DNA of 9,460 nucleotides from Elusimicrobiota bacterium (GTDB taxonomy: Bacteria; CG03; SLGR01; PWQF01). Shown here piece by piece: positions 1 to 5,982 of this stretch; position 1 is the first letter of the stretch; each line of letters starts with the position of its first letter. The notes under the pieces were generated by a model. The model was given only the letters and a program-made list of their open reading frames with translations, did no database searches and had not been told where the DNA came from. The DNA is taken from positions 1-9,460 of the forward strand of contig PWMP01000208.1 of the NCBI GenBank assembly GCA_003558145.1, read 5' to 3'. Position numbers and translations under genes: made by a program.

Positions 1-105
1 CGCCGCAATTCCGCAACTGTTCATACCTACCGTTATTGTTTCCTTAAAGCGGTCTTTTTGCCGGGCTTGGCGTATTTCTTTCAGTTTTTTCAACGATTTA
101 TGCAT
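1..105 (-). CDS. HndB-like [2Fe-2S] ferredoxin-fold protein, N-terminal part only
   Basis: Only the first 35 codons lie in the window; the gene runs off the left edge. The reading begins MHKSLKKLKEIRQ and reaches a GMNSCGIAA motif around residues 28-35. This resembles the VGMGTCGIAAGA start of the thioredoxin-like [2Fe-2S] proteins found as HndB in NADP-reducing hydrogenase operons; the same motif opens the N-terminal ferredoxin domain of some HydB/NuoF-type flavoprotein subunits. Cys31 would be the first cluster ligand. The ATG overlaps the stop of the upstream NuoE-like gene by 8 bp (ATGCATAA), so translation is probably coupled; a weak AGAG lies upstream. Position directly after a NuoE-like gene favours the order hndA-hndB. 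A fused NuoF-like subunit cannot be excluded because the rest is missing. Confidence 0.7.
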   Translation of the reverse strand, partial: MHKSLKKLKEIRQARQKDRFKETITVGMNSCGIAA

Positions 106-571
106 TTTGCTTCTCTTTTGTATATTTTGCCAGGATATCGGGAACATCTTCCTTTTGAACTTTGCCGTAAACGTCCTCGTCTATAGTAACAACAGGCGCC
201 AGGCCGCAGCAACCCAGGCACCTTACCACGTTTAATTTAAACAGTCCGTCTTCCGTAGTTTCTCCTTCGCTGATATTGAGCAGATCCCTTATCTTTTTCA
301 GCAATTCGTTGGCTCCCTTGAGATAACACGCGGTTCCCATACAGACAGAGATAGTATGTTTGCCGGGGGGTTTGAGGTCGAAGTAGTTGTAAAAAGTCAG
401 GACTTCATATATGCGCGCAAGCGGGACGTCAAGCATTTCGGAAAGTTTCATTGAGACATCCCTGGGCACATAGCCGTACTTGTTCTGAATCTCGTGGAAA
501 ACCATTATGAGGTTTCCTTCTTTGTCTTTCCACTTGGACACTATTTTTTTTAATTCGTTTGTTTTTACCAT
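98..571 (-). CDS. NuoE/HndA-like [2Fe-2S] subunit of an NAD(P)-linked hydrogenase or dehydrogenase
   Basis: This 157-residue protein matches the 24-kDa NuoE family in length. It has the usual helical N-terminal half, including YVPRDVSMKLSEMLDVP near residues 34-50 and the VLTFYNYF segment near 57-64, followed by a thioredoxin-like domain. The four expected [2Fe-2S] ligands are present: Cys77 and Cys82 (CMGTAC), then Cys118 and Cys122 (CLGCC). Cys121 is an extra cysteine common in the hydrogenase-linked versions. In HndABCD or HydABC complexes such a subunit passes electrons between the flavin subunit and the iron-sulfur chain in the cytoplasm. An HndB-like gene overlaps its end, which favours a hydrogenase over a complex I context, but the catalytic subunit is outside the window. 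The ATG follows an AAAAAGG ribosome site by about 9 nt. Upstream lie a promoter and a Rex operator, so redox control is likely. Confidence 0.88.
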   Translation of the reverse strand: MVKTNELKKIVSKWKDKEGNLIMVFHEIQNKYGYVPRDVSMKLSEMLDVPLARIYEVLTFYNYFDLKPPGKHTISVCMGTACYLKGANELLKKIRDLLNISEGETTEDGLFKLNVVRCLGCCGLAPVVTIDEDVYGKVQKEDVPDILAKYTKEKQNA

Positions 572-592
572 TATTAATGCCTTTTTATATGT

Positions 593-610
593 TTGTGAAA
601 TCTTTCACAA
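593..610 (-). promoter_or_regulatory. Rex operator upstream of the NuoE/HndA-like gene
   Basis: The site reads TTGTGAA-ATCT-TTCACAA, two perfect 7-bp inverted half-sites around 4 bp; the symmetry extends one more base pair on each side (592-611). This fits the consensus of the NADH-sensing repressor Rex as described in Firmicutes and other bacteria (TTGTGAAN4TTCACAA). It lies just downstream of the predicted -10 and 21 bp before the start codon of the NuoE-like gene, a position suited to blocking transcription when NADH is low. Rex itself is not encoded here. Confidence 0.8.
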
Positions 611-627
611 AATTAAATTTTAAGCTG

Positions 628-656
628 GTTATATCAGTTTTTAAAATTAATTGCAA
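628..656 (-). promoter_or_regulatory. Sigma-70-type promoter of the hydrogenase operon
   Basis: On the minus strand TTGCAA (656-651) is followed after exactly 17 bp by TATAAC (633-628), which is preceded by TG one base away, giving an extended -10. The start of transcription would fall near position 621, about 10 bases before the Rex operator. The -35 matches consensus at only four of six bases, but the extended -10 compensates. Confidence 0.55.
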
Positions 657-711
657 GTCCGCTGCAGGTTCAAAAAAATCAACTTTTTAAGTTTTTATAT
701 GATATGAAATA

Positions 712-720
712 TGTTATCAT
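712..720 (+). promoter_or_regulatory. Possible extended -10 for mgtE
   Basis: TGTTATCAT has the TGn plus TATNAT form of an extended -10 and lies 29 bp before the mgtE start. No convincing -35 is present 16-18 bp upstream (only a T-run). Imperfect evidence; the region is AT-rich and such matches arise by chance. The same bases form one arm of a 7-bp inverted repeat, TATGATA (698-704) with TATCATA (715-721). Confidence 0.28.
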
Positions 721-737
721 AATGCAAAAATAACTAA

Positions 738-743
738 GGGAGG
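738..743 (+). promoter_or_regulatory. Ribosome binding site of mgtE
   Basis: GGGAGG within TAAGGGAGGAAAAGT lies 6 bases before the ATG at 750 and fixes that start codon. It is the strongest Shine-Dalgarno match in the window. Confidence 0.8.
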
Positions 744-749
744 AAAAGT

Positions 750-2111
750 ATGATTATAAATCCGCAGTCACTGAAAGAAATCGCCTCAGAAATGGCAGAA
801 AGACTTGAACAGGGAAAATACAGGCAAGTCGTCGTTTTAAGCCGCCAGCTCTCTCCGTCAAGGACGGCGTTTGTCCTGAGCGGAACGGAGCCGGAAGAAG
901 CAGGGCGGTGCCTGATAGAGATGGATAAAAGCCGCGCGGGAAGAGTTCTTTCCCGGATGCCGACGGACTTCGCAGTCAGCGTTCTGGAAACTCTCCCGTA
1001 CCCCATAAGAGTAAAAATAGTTAACAACATCCCGGCCGACAACATTATAGCCATACTTGAATCTCTTGATGAAGAAGAAGAAAAAGAACTGACGGGGCAT
1101 CTGGACAGGAAAATTCAGGAGCATATTAAAGATATAAAAAACTATCCGGAAGACAGTGCCGGCCGGCTCATGTCACCTTACTATGTTTCAGTAGAAGGAA
1201 AGCGCACGGTCAGCGAAACACTTGAGAGCATACTTTCTGCACCTCCGGAAATTGAGCGTACTCCGTATGTTTATGTGTTGGATGACAGGAACAAAGCTGC
1301 CGGAGTCATTTCAATAAAGGACCTTTTGAGAACAGAAAAGACAAGGCCGGTTAAAGACGTTATGAGCCCCTCCCTGGTAACGGTTTCGGTGACAGACAGC
1401 GCACATCAGGCAGCTATTATCATAAGAAACCGCAAGTTAATGATGTTGCCGATAGTGGATGGGGAAGGGTACATAGCCGGAGTCATAACCTTTGATGACG
1501 CCATGAGAGTGCTGTCAAGCGAATCGGCGCAGCTGATTACATCTCATTCTGCCGTAGCTGCCGAAGAGTCTTTTTTTACTCCCCCTGTTAAGGCGGTAAA
1601 AGGCAGGCTTCCCTGGATGGCGGCAAACGTTTTTCTGAATATGGGAGCGGTAGCCGTAATTACCGGCTTTGAAGAAACGATTGCTACAGTAGCCATACTT
1701 GCGGCTTTTATACCAATGATAACCGATATGGGAGGCAACGTGGGAATACAGGCCCTGTCTGTTGCCATAAGAAGTATAGCTATGGGAGAAGCCAGGCTGA
1801 GGGATTTCAGGAAGGTAATAAGAAAAGAAGTTGTTGTAGGAATGATGAACGGCCTGGCTTTGGGAATTCTCTTTGCGGCGATCGCATTTGTTATGCGCGG
1901 CAATCCCTATCTCGGTATTGTAGCGGGCGCGGCCCTGGGTATAAACGTGCTTGTAGCGGGTATAGTGGGGGGAACCCTTCCATTCATCGTAAAATCTCTG
2001 GGAAAGGATCCGGCTATGATGACCGGACCGGTGCTCACGACTATTACCGATATAACCGGCGTCAGCATATACTTGGGACTCTCAACAGCTTTTATTGCTT
2101 TCCTCGCTTAA
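750..2111 (+). CDS. mgtE: MgtE-type magnesium channel
   Basis: This 453-residue protein matches full-length MgtE, a homodimeric inner-membrane Mg2+ channel gated by cytoplasmic Mg2+. Residues about 30-130 form the superhelical MgtE_N domain (repeats around EPEEAGRCLIEMD and LETLPYPIRVKIV). Two CBS domains follow: about 140-197 (with MSPYYVSVEG) and about 202-257 (with VMSPSLVTVSVTDS). The last 170 residues hold about five hydrophobic membrane segments. Pore signatures are DMGGNVGIQ (residues 326-334) and GPVLTTITD, where Asp434 corresponds to the pore Asp432 of the Thermus thermophilus channel. The acidic run DEEEEKE in the N domain fits the Mg2+-sensing surface. The ATG at 750 follows a very strong GGGAGG (738-743). 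No M-box riboswitch fits in the short leader, so control is probably mainly by protein gating. No intrinsic terminator follows. Confidence 0.96.
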   Translation: MIINPQSLKEIASEMAERLEQGKYRQVVVLSRQLSPSRTAFVLSGTEPEEAGRCLIEMDKSRAGRVLSRMPTDFAVSVLETLPYPIRVKIVNNIPADNIIAILESLDEEEEKELTGHLDRKIQEHIKDIKNYPEDSAGRLMSPYYVSVEGKRTVSETLESILSAPPEIERTPYVYVLDDRNKAAGVISIKDLLRTEKTRPVKDVMSPSLVTVSVTDSAHQAAIIIRNRKLMMLPIVDGEGYIAGVITFDDAMRVLSSESAQLITSHSAVAAEESFFTPPVKAVKGRLPWMAANVFLNMGAVAVITGFEETIATVAILAAFIPMITDMGGNVGIQALSVAIRSIAMGEARLRDFRKVIRKEVVVGMMNGLALGILFAAIAFVMRGNPYLGIVAGAALGINVLVAGIVGGTLPFIVKSLGKDPAMMTGPVLTTITDITGVSIYLGLSTAFIAFLA

Positions 2112-2136
2112 AAAAAAGGGGACGGTTCTATTTTTC
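2112..2136. repeat. Repeat-like motif GGGGACGGTTCTATTTTT abutting mgtE
   Basis: Directly after the mgtE stop comes a run of A followed by GGGGACGGTTCTATTTTT (2118-2135) and a C. From memory, near-identical strings recur many times in genomes of several uncultured and deltaproteobacterial lineages, often at the ends of REP-associated tyrosine transposase genes. That link is recalled, not tested here. Only one copy is in this window and no transposase remnant is visible beside it. The A-run and T-run flanks could pair weakly in RNA, but the GC core has no partner, so it is not a good terminator. Confidence 0.4.
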
Positions 2137-2148
2137 TTACTTAAACCA

Positions 2149-2169
2149 ACAAATATAACACAAATATAA
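2149..2169. repeat. Tandem 10-bp direct repeat upstream of the RRM-helicase promoter
   Basis: ACAAATATAA occurs at 2149-2158 and again at 2160-2169, an 11-bp period of about one helical turn. The second copy ends 11 bp before the -35 hexamer at 2181. The position suits an AT-rich UP element or an activator site; AT-rich sequence also yields such repeats by chance. Confidence 0.45.
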
Positions 2170-2180
2170 TACAGCAGGTG

Positions 2181-2208
2181 TTGACAAAAGTAAAATTAAA
2201 AGTATAGT
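2181..2208 (+). promoter_or_regulatory. Strong sigma-70 promoter for the RRM-helicase unit
   Basis: A perfect TTGACA (2181-2186) is followed after 16 bp by TATAGT (2203-2208), five of six consensus bases. Transcription would start near 2215. The next gene begins at 2490, so the transcript would carry an untranslated leader of about 275 nt. This is the best -35/-10 pair in the window. Confidence 0.68.
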
Positions 2209-2214
2209 TACCCC

Positions 2215-2489
2215 CAGTAATAATAATATAAAAAGATTATTCGGAAATGAATGTTATTTAAAGTAAGAGTTTTCCTCGCCCTTTTTAAACAATTCCAGAT
2301 AAAGTCTCACAGAATGAAACTAGTCTAATCCTCAAAGAGTCTTTTCTATGTTATCCGGTGCCTGCTGGAGGCCAGCAGTATCGGTTTACCTCTAAATCAT
2401 AAGATTAAAGGAATTATTGCACGAGAGAGTGTTCTGCAGTCAGTTTAGAATATAACGGTTGCAGGAGAAAAAAAAGGAGTATTTGTACA
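2215..2489 (+). promoter_or_regulatory. Long 5' leader of the RRM-helicase transcript
   Basis: This stretch between the predicted transcription start and the GTG at 2490 has no convincing gene. It contains a strong hairpin at 2355-2384, a Shine-Dalgarno AAGGAG (2474-2479) 10 bases before the start codon, and a possible 25-codon reading at 2251-2328 without coding support. I do not recognise a known riboswitch class. Long structured leaders are typical of cold-shock and autoregulated RNA-binding protein mRNAs, and the downstream products fit that picture. The regulatory role is inferred. Confidence 0.45.
2355..2384 (+). promoter_or_regulatory. Strong RNA hairpin in the leader
   Basis: The core pairs CTGCTGG (2362-2368) with CCAGCAG (2372-2378) across an AGG loop. 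With C2361 bulged, the stem extends as CCGGTG (2355-2360) with TATCGG (2379-2384, read outward), adding six pairs, two of them G-U. This gives a 13-pair stem. It is not followed by a T-run (TTTACCTC comes next), so it is unlikely to be a simple intrinsic terminator. It could be a protein-binding or stability element. Confidence 0.6.
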
Positions 2490-2786
2490 GTGGAAAACAC
2501 AAAATTGTATGTAGGGAATCTCAGTTACTCAGTAAGTGAGGACAAGTTGAGGGAAGTTTTCTCGCAGCACGGTAACGTAAAGTCTGTAAGTTTGATTACG
2601 GACCGGGATACCGGCCGCTCGAAAGGTTTTGCATTCGTTGAAATGTCAGACCAGTCAGAAGTCAGGGAAGCTATTAAGTCTTTAAATTCAAAAGATATTG
2701 AAGGGCGCACAATTAAGGTAAACGAAGCGCATGCAAAAAAAGACAGGGAAAGCCGAGGCGGCCAGGGATATTCGCGCAGGTACTGA
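2490..2786 (+). CDS. Small single-RRM RNA-binding protein
   Basis: The 98-residue product is one RNA recognition motif plus a short tail. RNP2 is LYVGNL (residues 6-11) and RNP1 is KGFAFVEM (45-52), both with the aromatic residues that stack on RNA bases. The fold runs to about residue 80, ending in IEGRTIKVNEA. The tail (81-98) is charged with RG and Tyr (KKDRESRGGQGYSRRY), a short form of the Gly/Arg-rich tails of the cyanobacterial Rbp and plant GRP-like proteins. Such proteins bind single-stranded RNA and are often cold-induced. The GTG start is set by AAGGAG 10 bases upstream and places RNP2 at the usual distance from the N-terminus. The helicase gene starts 5 bases after its stop, so the two are almost certainly one transcript. 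Confidence 0.93.
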   Translation: MENTKLYVGNLSYSVSEDKLREVFSQHGNVKSVSLITDRDTGRSKGFAFVEMSDQSEVREAIKSLNSKDIEGRTIKVNEAHAKKDRESRGGQGYSRRY

Positions 2787-2791
2787 TATTT

Positions 2792-3970
2792 ATGAGTTTT
2801 AAGAGTTTTGATTTAGACACCGGTCTTTTAGCAGGAACAGACAGGGCGGGATATGAGGTTGCGACGCCTGTTCAGGAAAAAGTTATTCCCAGGGCAATGT
2901 CCGGCAGAGACCTTATTGTAACCGCCCAGACCGGAACGGGAAAGACTGCAGCTTTTGTTTTACCAATACTGCATAAACTTTTGAACAAAGAGTGCAGGTC
3001 CATCCGCGCCCTTATTGTTACCCCAACCCGTGAACTGGCGGCGCAGGTGCACCGGGACATAAACGAACTTAAGTTCCGTACGAACCTGCGCAGTACGACC
3101 GTTTACGGTGGAGTAAGTCCAAATATGCAGGTAAAGGCCCTGCGCAGGGGAGTGGACATCCTTGTCGCCTGCCCCGGCAGGCTGCTGGACTTGATGAACC
3201 GGGGACATGTTACATTAAAAGGTCTGGATATAATGGTGCTGGATGAGGCGGACCGTATGCTTGATATGGGATTTATGCCTGATATAAAACGTATTGTCTC
3301 TAAGGTTCCGGCGCATAGGCAGACTATGCTTTTTTCTGCAACTTTCCCCCGGGAAATAGAAATGCTTGCGAAAAAGATACTCAACAATCCGGTCCGTATA
3401 TCTATAGGCGTAAGCTGCCCTGCGAATACCGTCTCACATTCTCTGTTTCCGGTGGCGCAGCATCTTAAATCAAAACTCCTGTTAAGGATACTTGATAATA
3501 CCGATACGAATTCCGTACTTGTTTTTACCCGGACAAAACGACGCGCAGTTCGGTTGGCCGATCAGATAGAGAGAAGAAAATATAAAGTTACCAGCCTTCA
3601 CGGAGACCGTTCCCAGGCTCAGCGCGACGCGGCAATAAAAGGTTTCAGGAACGGGCGCTATAATATAATGGTGGCAACGGATATAGCCGCCCGCGGGCTT
3701 GATATAGAGCATATTTCACATGTGATTAATTTTGATATACCCGATACGACCGATGACTATATTCACAGGATAGGCCGTACCGGCCGCGCCCGGAAATCAG
3801 GAGCCGCGTTTACCTTTACCACTTCCGGCGACGGTAAGATAGTCCGAAAACTTGAAAGTATTATAGGGGAGAAAATTCAAAGAAAAACTGTTAAGGATTT
3901 TGATTACAGCATTCCGAAACCGCGAAACAGTTATTCGTCACCGTATAACAAAAGGCGCATTTCCGCATAA
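2792..3970 (+). CDS. rhlE: DEAD-box ATP-dependent RNA helicase, RhlE-like
   Basis: All DEAD-box motifs are present in order in 392 residues: Q motif around GYEVATPVQ (Gln28), Walker A AQTGTGKT (45-52), PTRELA (78-83), PGR (128-130), DEAD (151-154), SAT (182-184), VFTRTK (244-249), ATDIAARGLDI (295-305) and HRIGRTGR (325-332). The protein should be an active ATP-driven RNA unwinder. The second RecA domain ends near residue 365, leaving only a short basic tail (PKPRNSYSSPYNKRRISA) instead of the long Lys/Arg-rich extension of many RhlE proteins. The start codon lies 5 bases after the RRM stop with only a weak ribosome site, suggesting translational coupling. The family acts in ribosome assembly, mRNA decay and cold adaptation. 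The subfamily name is less certain than the helicase call. Confidence 0.95.
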   Translation: MSFKSFDLDTGLLAGTDRAGYEVATPVQEKVIPRAMSGRDLIVTAQTGTGKTAAFVLPILHKLLNKECRSIRALIVTPTRELAAQVHRDINELKFRTNLRSTTVYGGVSPNMQVKALRRGVDILVACPGRLLDLMNRGHVTLKGLDIMVLDEADRMLDMGFMPDIKRIVSKVPAHRQTMLFSATFPREIEMLAKKILNNPVRISIGVSCPANTVSHSLFPVAQHLKSKLLLRILDNTDTNSVLVFTRTKRRAVRLADQIERRKYKVTSLHGDRSQAQRDAAIKGFRNGRYNIMVATDIAARGLDIEHISHVINFDIPDTTDDYIHRIGRTGRARKSGAAFTFTTSGDGKIVRKLESIIGEKIQRKTVKDFDYSIPKPRNSYSSPYNKRRISA

Positions 3971-4067
3971 TCAGACTTAACCTGAAAAGGCAGACGCAAT
4001 TTACCGGAAAAATCGCAGCGTATTTCAGAACTCCCTGTGTAATATGGATTATTAGGAAAAAATATAT

Positions 4068-5867
4068 TTGAGCAAAATAAAAAATATAGGAATAATAGCC
4101 CACGTTGACCATGGCAAGACTACTCTTGTGGATGCAATGCTGAAGTATGCCGGGGTTTTCAGAGAAAACCAGAAAGTAATAGAGAGGGTAATGGATTCCA
4201 ATGAACTGGAGAGAGAAAAAGGAATAACCATATTCTCTAAAATAGCATCGTTTACCTATGGCGGATACAAGGTTAATATTGTTGATACGCCCGGTCACGC
4301 CGATTTCGGAGGAGAAGTACAGCGCATACTTAAAATGGTAGATGCCGTTCTCCTTCTTGTAGACGCTCACGAGGGCCCTATGCCGCAGACAAGGTATGTT
4401 CTTAAAAAATCTCTTGAACTGGGACTTAAAGTAATTGTTGTAATCAATAAGATTGACCGGTCTAACATTAATGTACATAAAGTTCTGGATGGTATCTTTG
4501 ATCTCTTTGTTGAACTTGAAGCGGATGACTCACAGCTTGATTTTCCTGTAATATACGCTTCATCCAAGGAAGGGGTAGCAAAAGAGGAAATTGAAGAAGA
4601 ATCCGTAAGCCTCAAACCTCTTCTGGAAGCTATAATAAAACATATACCCGATACCAGGGGAGATACTTCTGCTCCCTTCAGATTTCTTGTTTCAGCAATA
4701 GAATACGACAGTTATGTGGGTAAAATAGGGACAGGTAAAATACATGAAGGGGTAGTTAAAAAAGGTGACAGCGTTATTTTAATAGAAAAGGATTCCGGCA
4801 TAGTAAACTTTAATATCACAAAAATATATTCCTATTGCGGGTTGCAGAAAACCGAAGTGGAAAGTGCACAGGCCGGAGATATAATTTCAATTGCCGGTAC
4901 GGATTCCATAGATGTAGGTGAAACCGTTGCGGATAAGAAAAATCCCCGCCCTCTGCCTGTTATTGAGATAGATAGTCCCACTCTTGCTGTAGAATTTAGG
5001 GTAAATGATTCGCCTTTTGCAGGTAGAGAAGGGCAGTATCTGACATCAAGGCACCTATGGGACAGGCTTCAGAAGGAAATTCAGACGAATGTAAGTATTC
5101 GGGTAGAAAAAACCTCCGCCCCTGACAGTTTTAAGGTAAAGGGCAGAGGAGAGCTGCAGCTTGCCGTACTTATTGAAAATATGAGGAGAGAGGGATATGA
5201 ACTACAGCTTTCAAAACCCCGTGTCATATACCGTCAAAAAAACAATCAGCGGCATGAGCCCATAGAGCATACAATTATAGATGTTAAAGATATACATGTA
5301 GGCTGCGTAATAGGGAAATTAAACTTAAGAAAAGGCCAGATGGTTAATATGAGTACGGGGAGCAGCGGTTACAGGCGTCTTGAATTTTACATTCCCTCAA
5401 GGGGCCTTCTTGGCTACAGAAACGAATTTATAACCGATACAAAGGGTACCGGGGTATTGAATCATATTTTTTATAAATACGAACCCTATCGGGGTGAAAT
5501 TGAGGGCAGAAACAAGGGAGCGCTGATATCACTGGATAACGGGGAAGCTTCCGCGTATGCTCTATATAAACTTTCCGATAGAGGAGTCTTTTTCATAGAT
5601 CCCGGTGAAAAAGTATATGCGGGTATGATTATAGGAGCTGCCAACAGAGAAGCGGATCTTGTAGTAAATGTATGCAAAACAAAAAAGCTCACGAATGTCC
5701 GCGCCGCCGGCAGTGATGAAGCGCTTAATCTTGCCCCGGCACAGAAATTTACAATAGAGCAGGGACTGGAATATATAGGAAAAGACGAATTTATGGAGGT
5801 AACTCCCGAACATATCAGGTTTCGTAAAAAAATACTTGACCACACCGCGCGTAAAAGCGCTAAATAA
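4068..5867 (+). CDS. typA: Ribosome-associated translational GTPase TypA/BipA
   Basis: The 599-residue product matches TypA/BipA in length and plan. GTPase motifs are AHVDHGKTT (G1, 11-19), EREKGITI (G2, 48-55), DTPGHADFGGE (G3, 73-83, with the catalytic His77), NKID (G4, 127-130) and ASS (G5, near 164). EF-G-like domains II, III and V and the BipA-specific C-terminal domain follow; GRGELQLAVLIENMRREGYEL and the FYIPSRGLLGYRNEF region are hallmarks. It binds 70S ribosomes at the A site and supports 50S assembly, chiefly in cold or stress. The start is TTG, with AGGA 10 bases upstream; it gives the standard N-terminus shortly before G1, and no ATG lies nearby. It sits 97 bp after the helicase gene with no clear terminator or promoter between, so readthrough from the RRM-helicase unit is possible. 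Confidence 0.96.
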   Translation: MSKIKNIGIIAHVDHGKTTLVDAMLKYAGVFRENQKVIERVMDSNELEREKGITIFSKIASFTYGGYKVNIVDTPGHADFGGEVQRILKMVDAVLLLVDAHEGPMPQTRYVLKKSLELGLKVIVVINKIDRSNINVHKVLDGIFDLFVELEADDSQLDFPVIYASSKEGVAKEEIEEESVSLKPLLEAIIKHIPDTRGDTSAPFRFLVSAIEYDSYVGKIGTGKIHEGVVKKGDSVILIEKDSGIVNFNITKIYSYCGLQKTEVESAQAGDIISIAGTDSIDVGETVADKKNPRPLPVIEIDSPTLAVEFRVNDSPFAGREGQYLTSRHLWDRLQKEIQTNVSIRVEKTSAPDSFKVKGRGELQLAVLIENMRREGYELQLSKPRVIYRQKNNQRHEPIEHTIIDVKDIHVGCVIGKLNLRKGQMVNMSTGSSGYRRLEFYIPSRGLLGYRNEFITDTKGTGVLNHIFYKYEPYRGEIEGRNKGALISLDNGEASAYALYKLSDRGVFFIDPGEKVYAGMIIGAANREADLVVNVCKTKKLTNVRAAGSDEALNLAPAQKFTIEQGLEYIGKDEFMEVTPEHIRFRKKILDHTARKSAK

Positions 5868-5930
5868 CTTTCCCCAACATACTTGTCCTTACGACACACT
5901 TGCGAACATTATTATTTAAAAGTTTTTAAT

Positions 5931-5960
5931 TTGACAAAGACGGTGGAACTTTAGTAAATT
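5931..5960 (+). promoter_or_regulatory. Sigma-70 promoter of the threonine operon
   Basis: A perfect TTGACA (5931-5936) is followed after 18 bp by TAAATT (5955-5960), four of six -10 bases. Transcription would start near 5967, leaving a leader of only about 16 nt before the ATG at 5983. That is too short for a T-box, attenuator or riboswitch. Confidence 0.5.
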
Positions 5961-5982
5961 CTAAAATTAAACTCAGAAGAAA

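Noticed and set aside
572..583. TATAAA on the minus strand close to the NuoE-like start, considered as the -10.
   Set aside because: Transcription would start within the ribosome binding site, and the -35 region at 17 bp is poor; the extended -10 at 628-633 fits better.
734..1903. Several minus-strand open readings inside mgtE.
   Set aside because: The plus strand encodes an unmistakable full-length MgtE; the antisense readings have no recognisable domains or ribosome sites.
2251..2328. A 25-codon reading (MLFKVRVFLALFKQ...) inside the RRM leader, a possible upstream peptide.
   Set aside because: Its ribosome site is poor (CGGAA), it resembles no family I know, and short open readings arise by chance in AT-rich DNA. 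Only conservation or ribosome profiling could support it.
2446..2456. TAGAATATAAC just before the RRM gene, considered as a second -10.
   Set aside because: No -35 lies at a workable distance; the nearest TTGCAC is 23 bases or more away.
3891..4478. A 195-codon minus-strand reading spanning the rhlE-typA junction.
   Set aside because: It overlaps the GTPase motifs of TypA and the end of the helicase, and its translation has the Phe/Tyr/Ile-rich look of antisense to coding DNA.
5845..5862. GCGC-GTAAAA-GCGC near the end of typA, considered as a terminator.
   Set aside because: The stem is only four pairs, lies within the coding region and lacks a following T-run.
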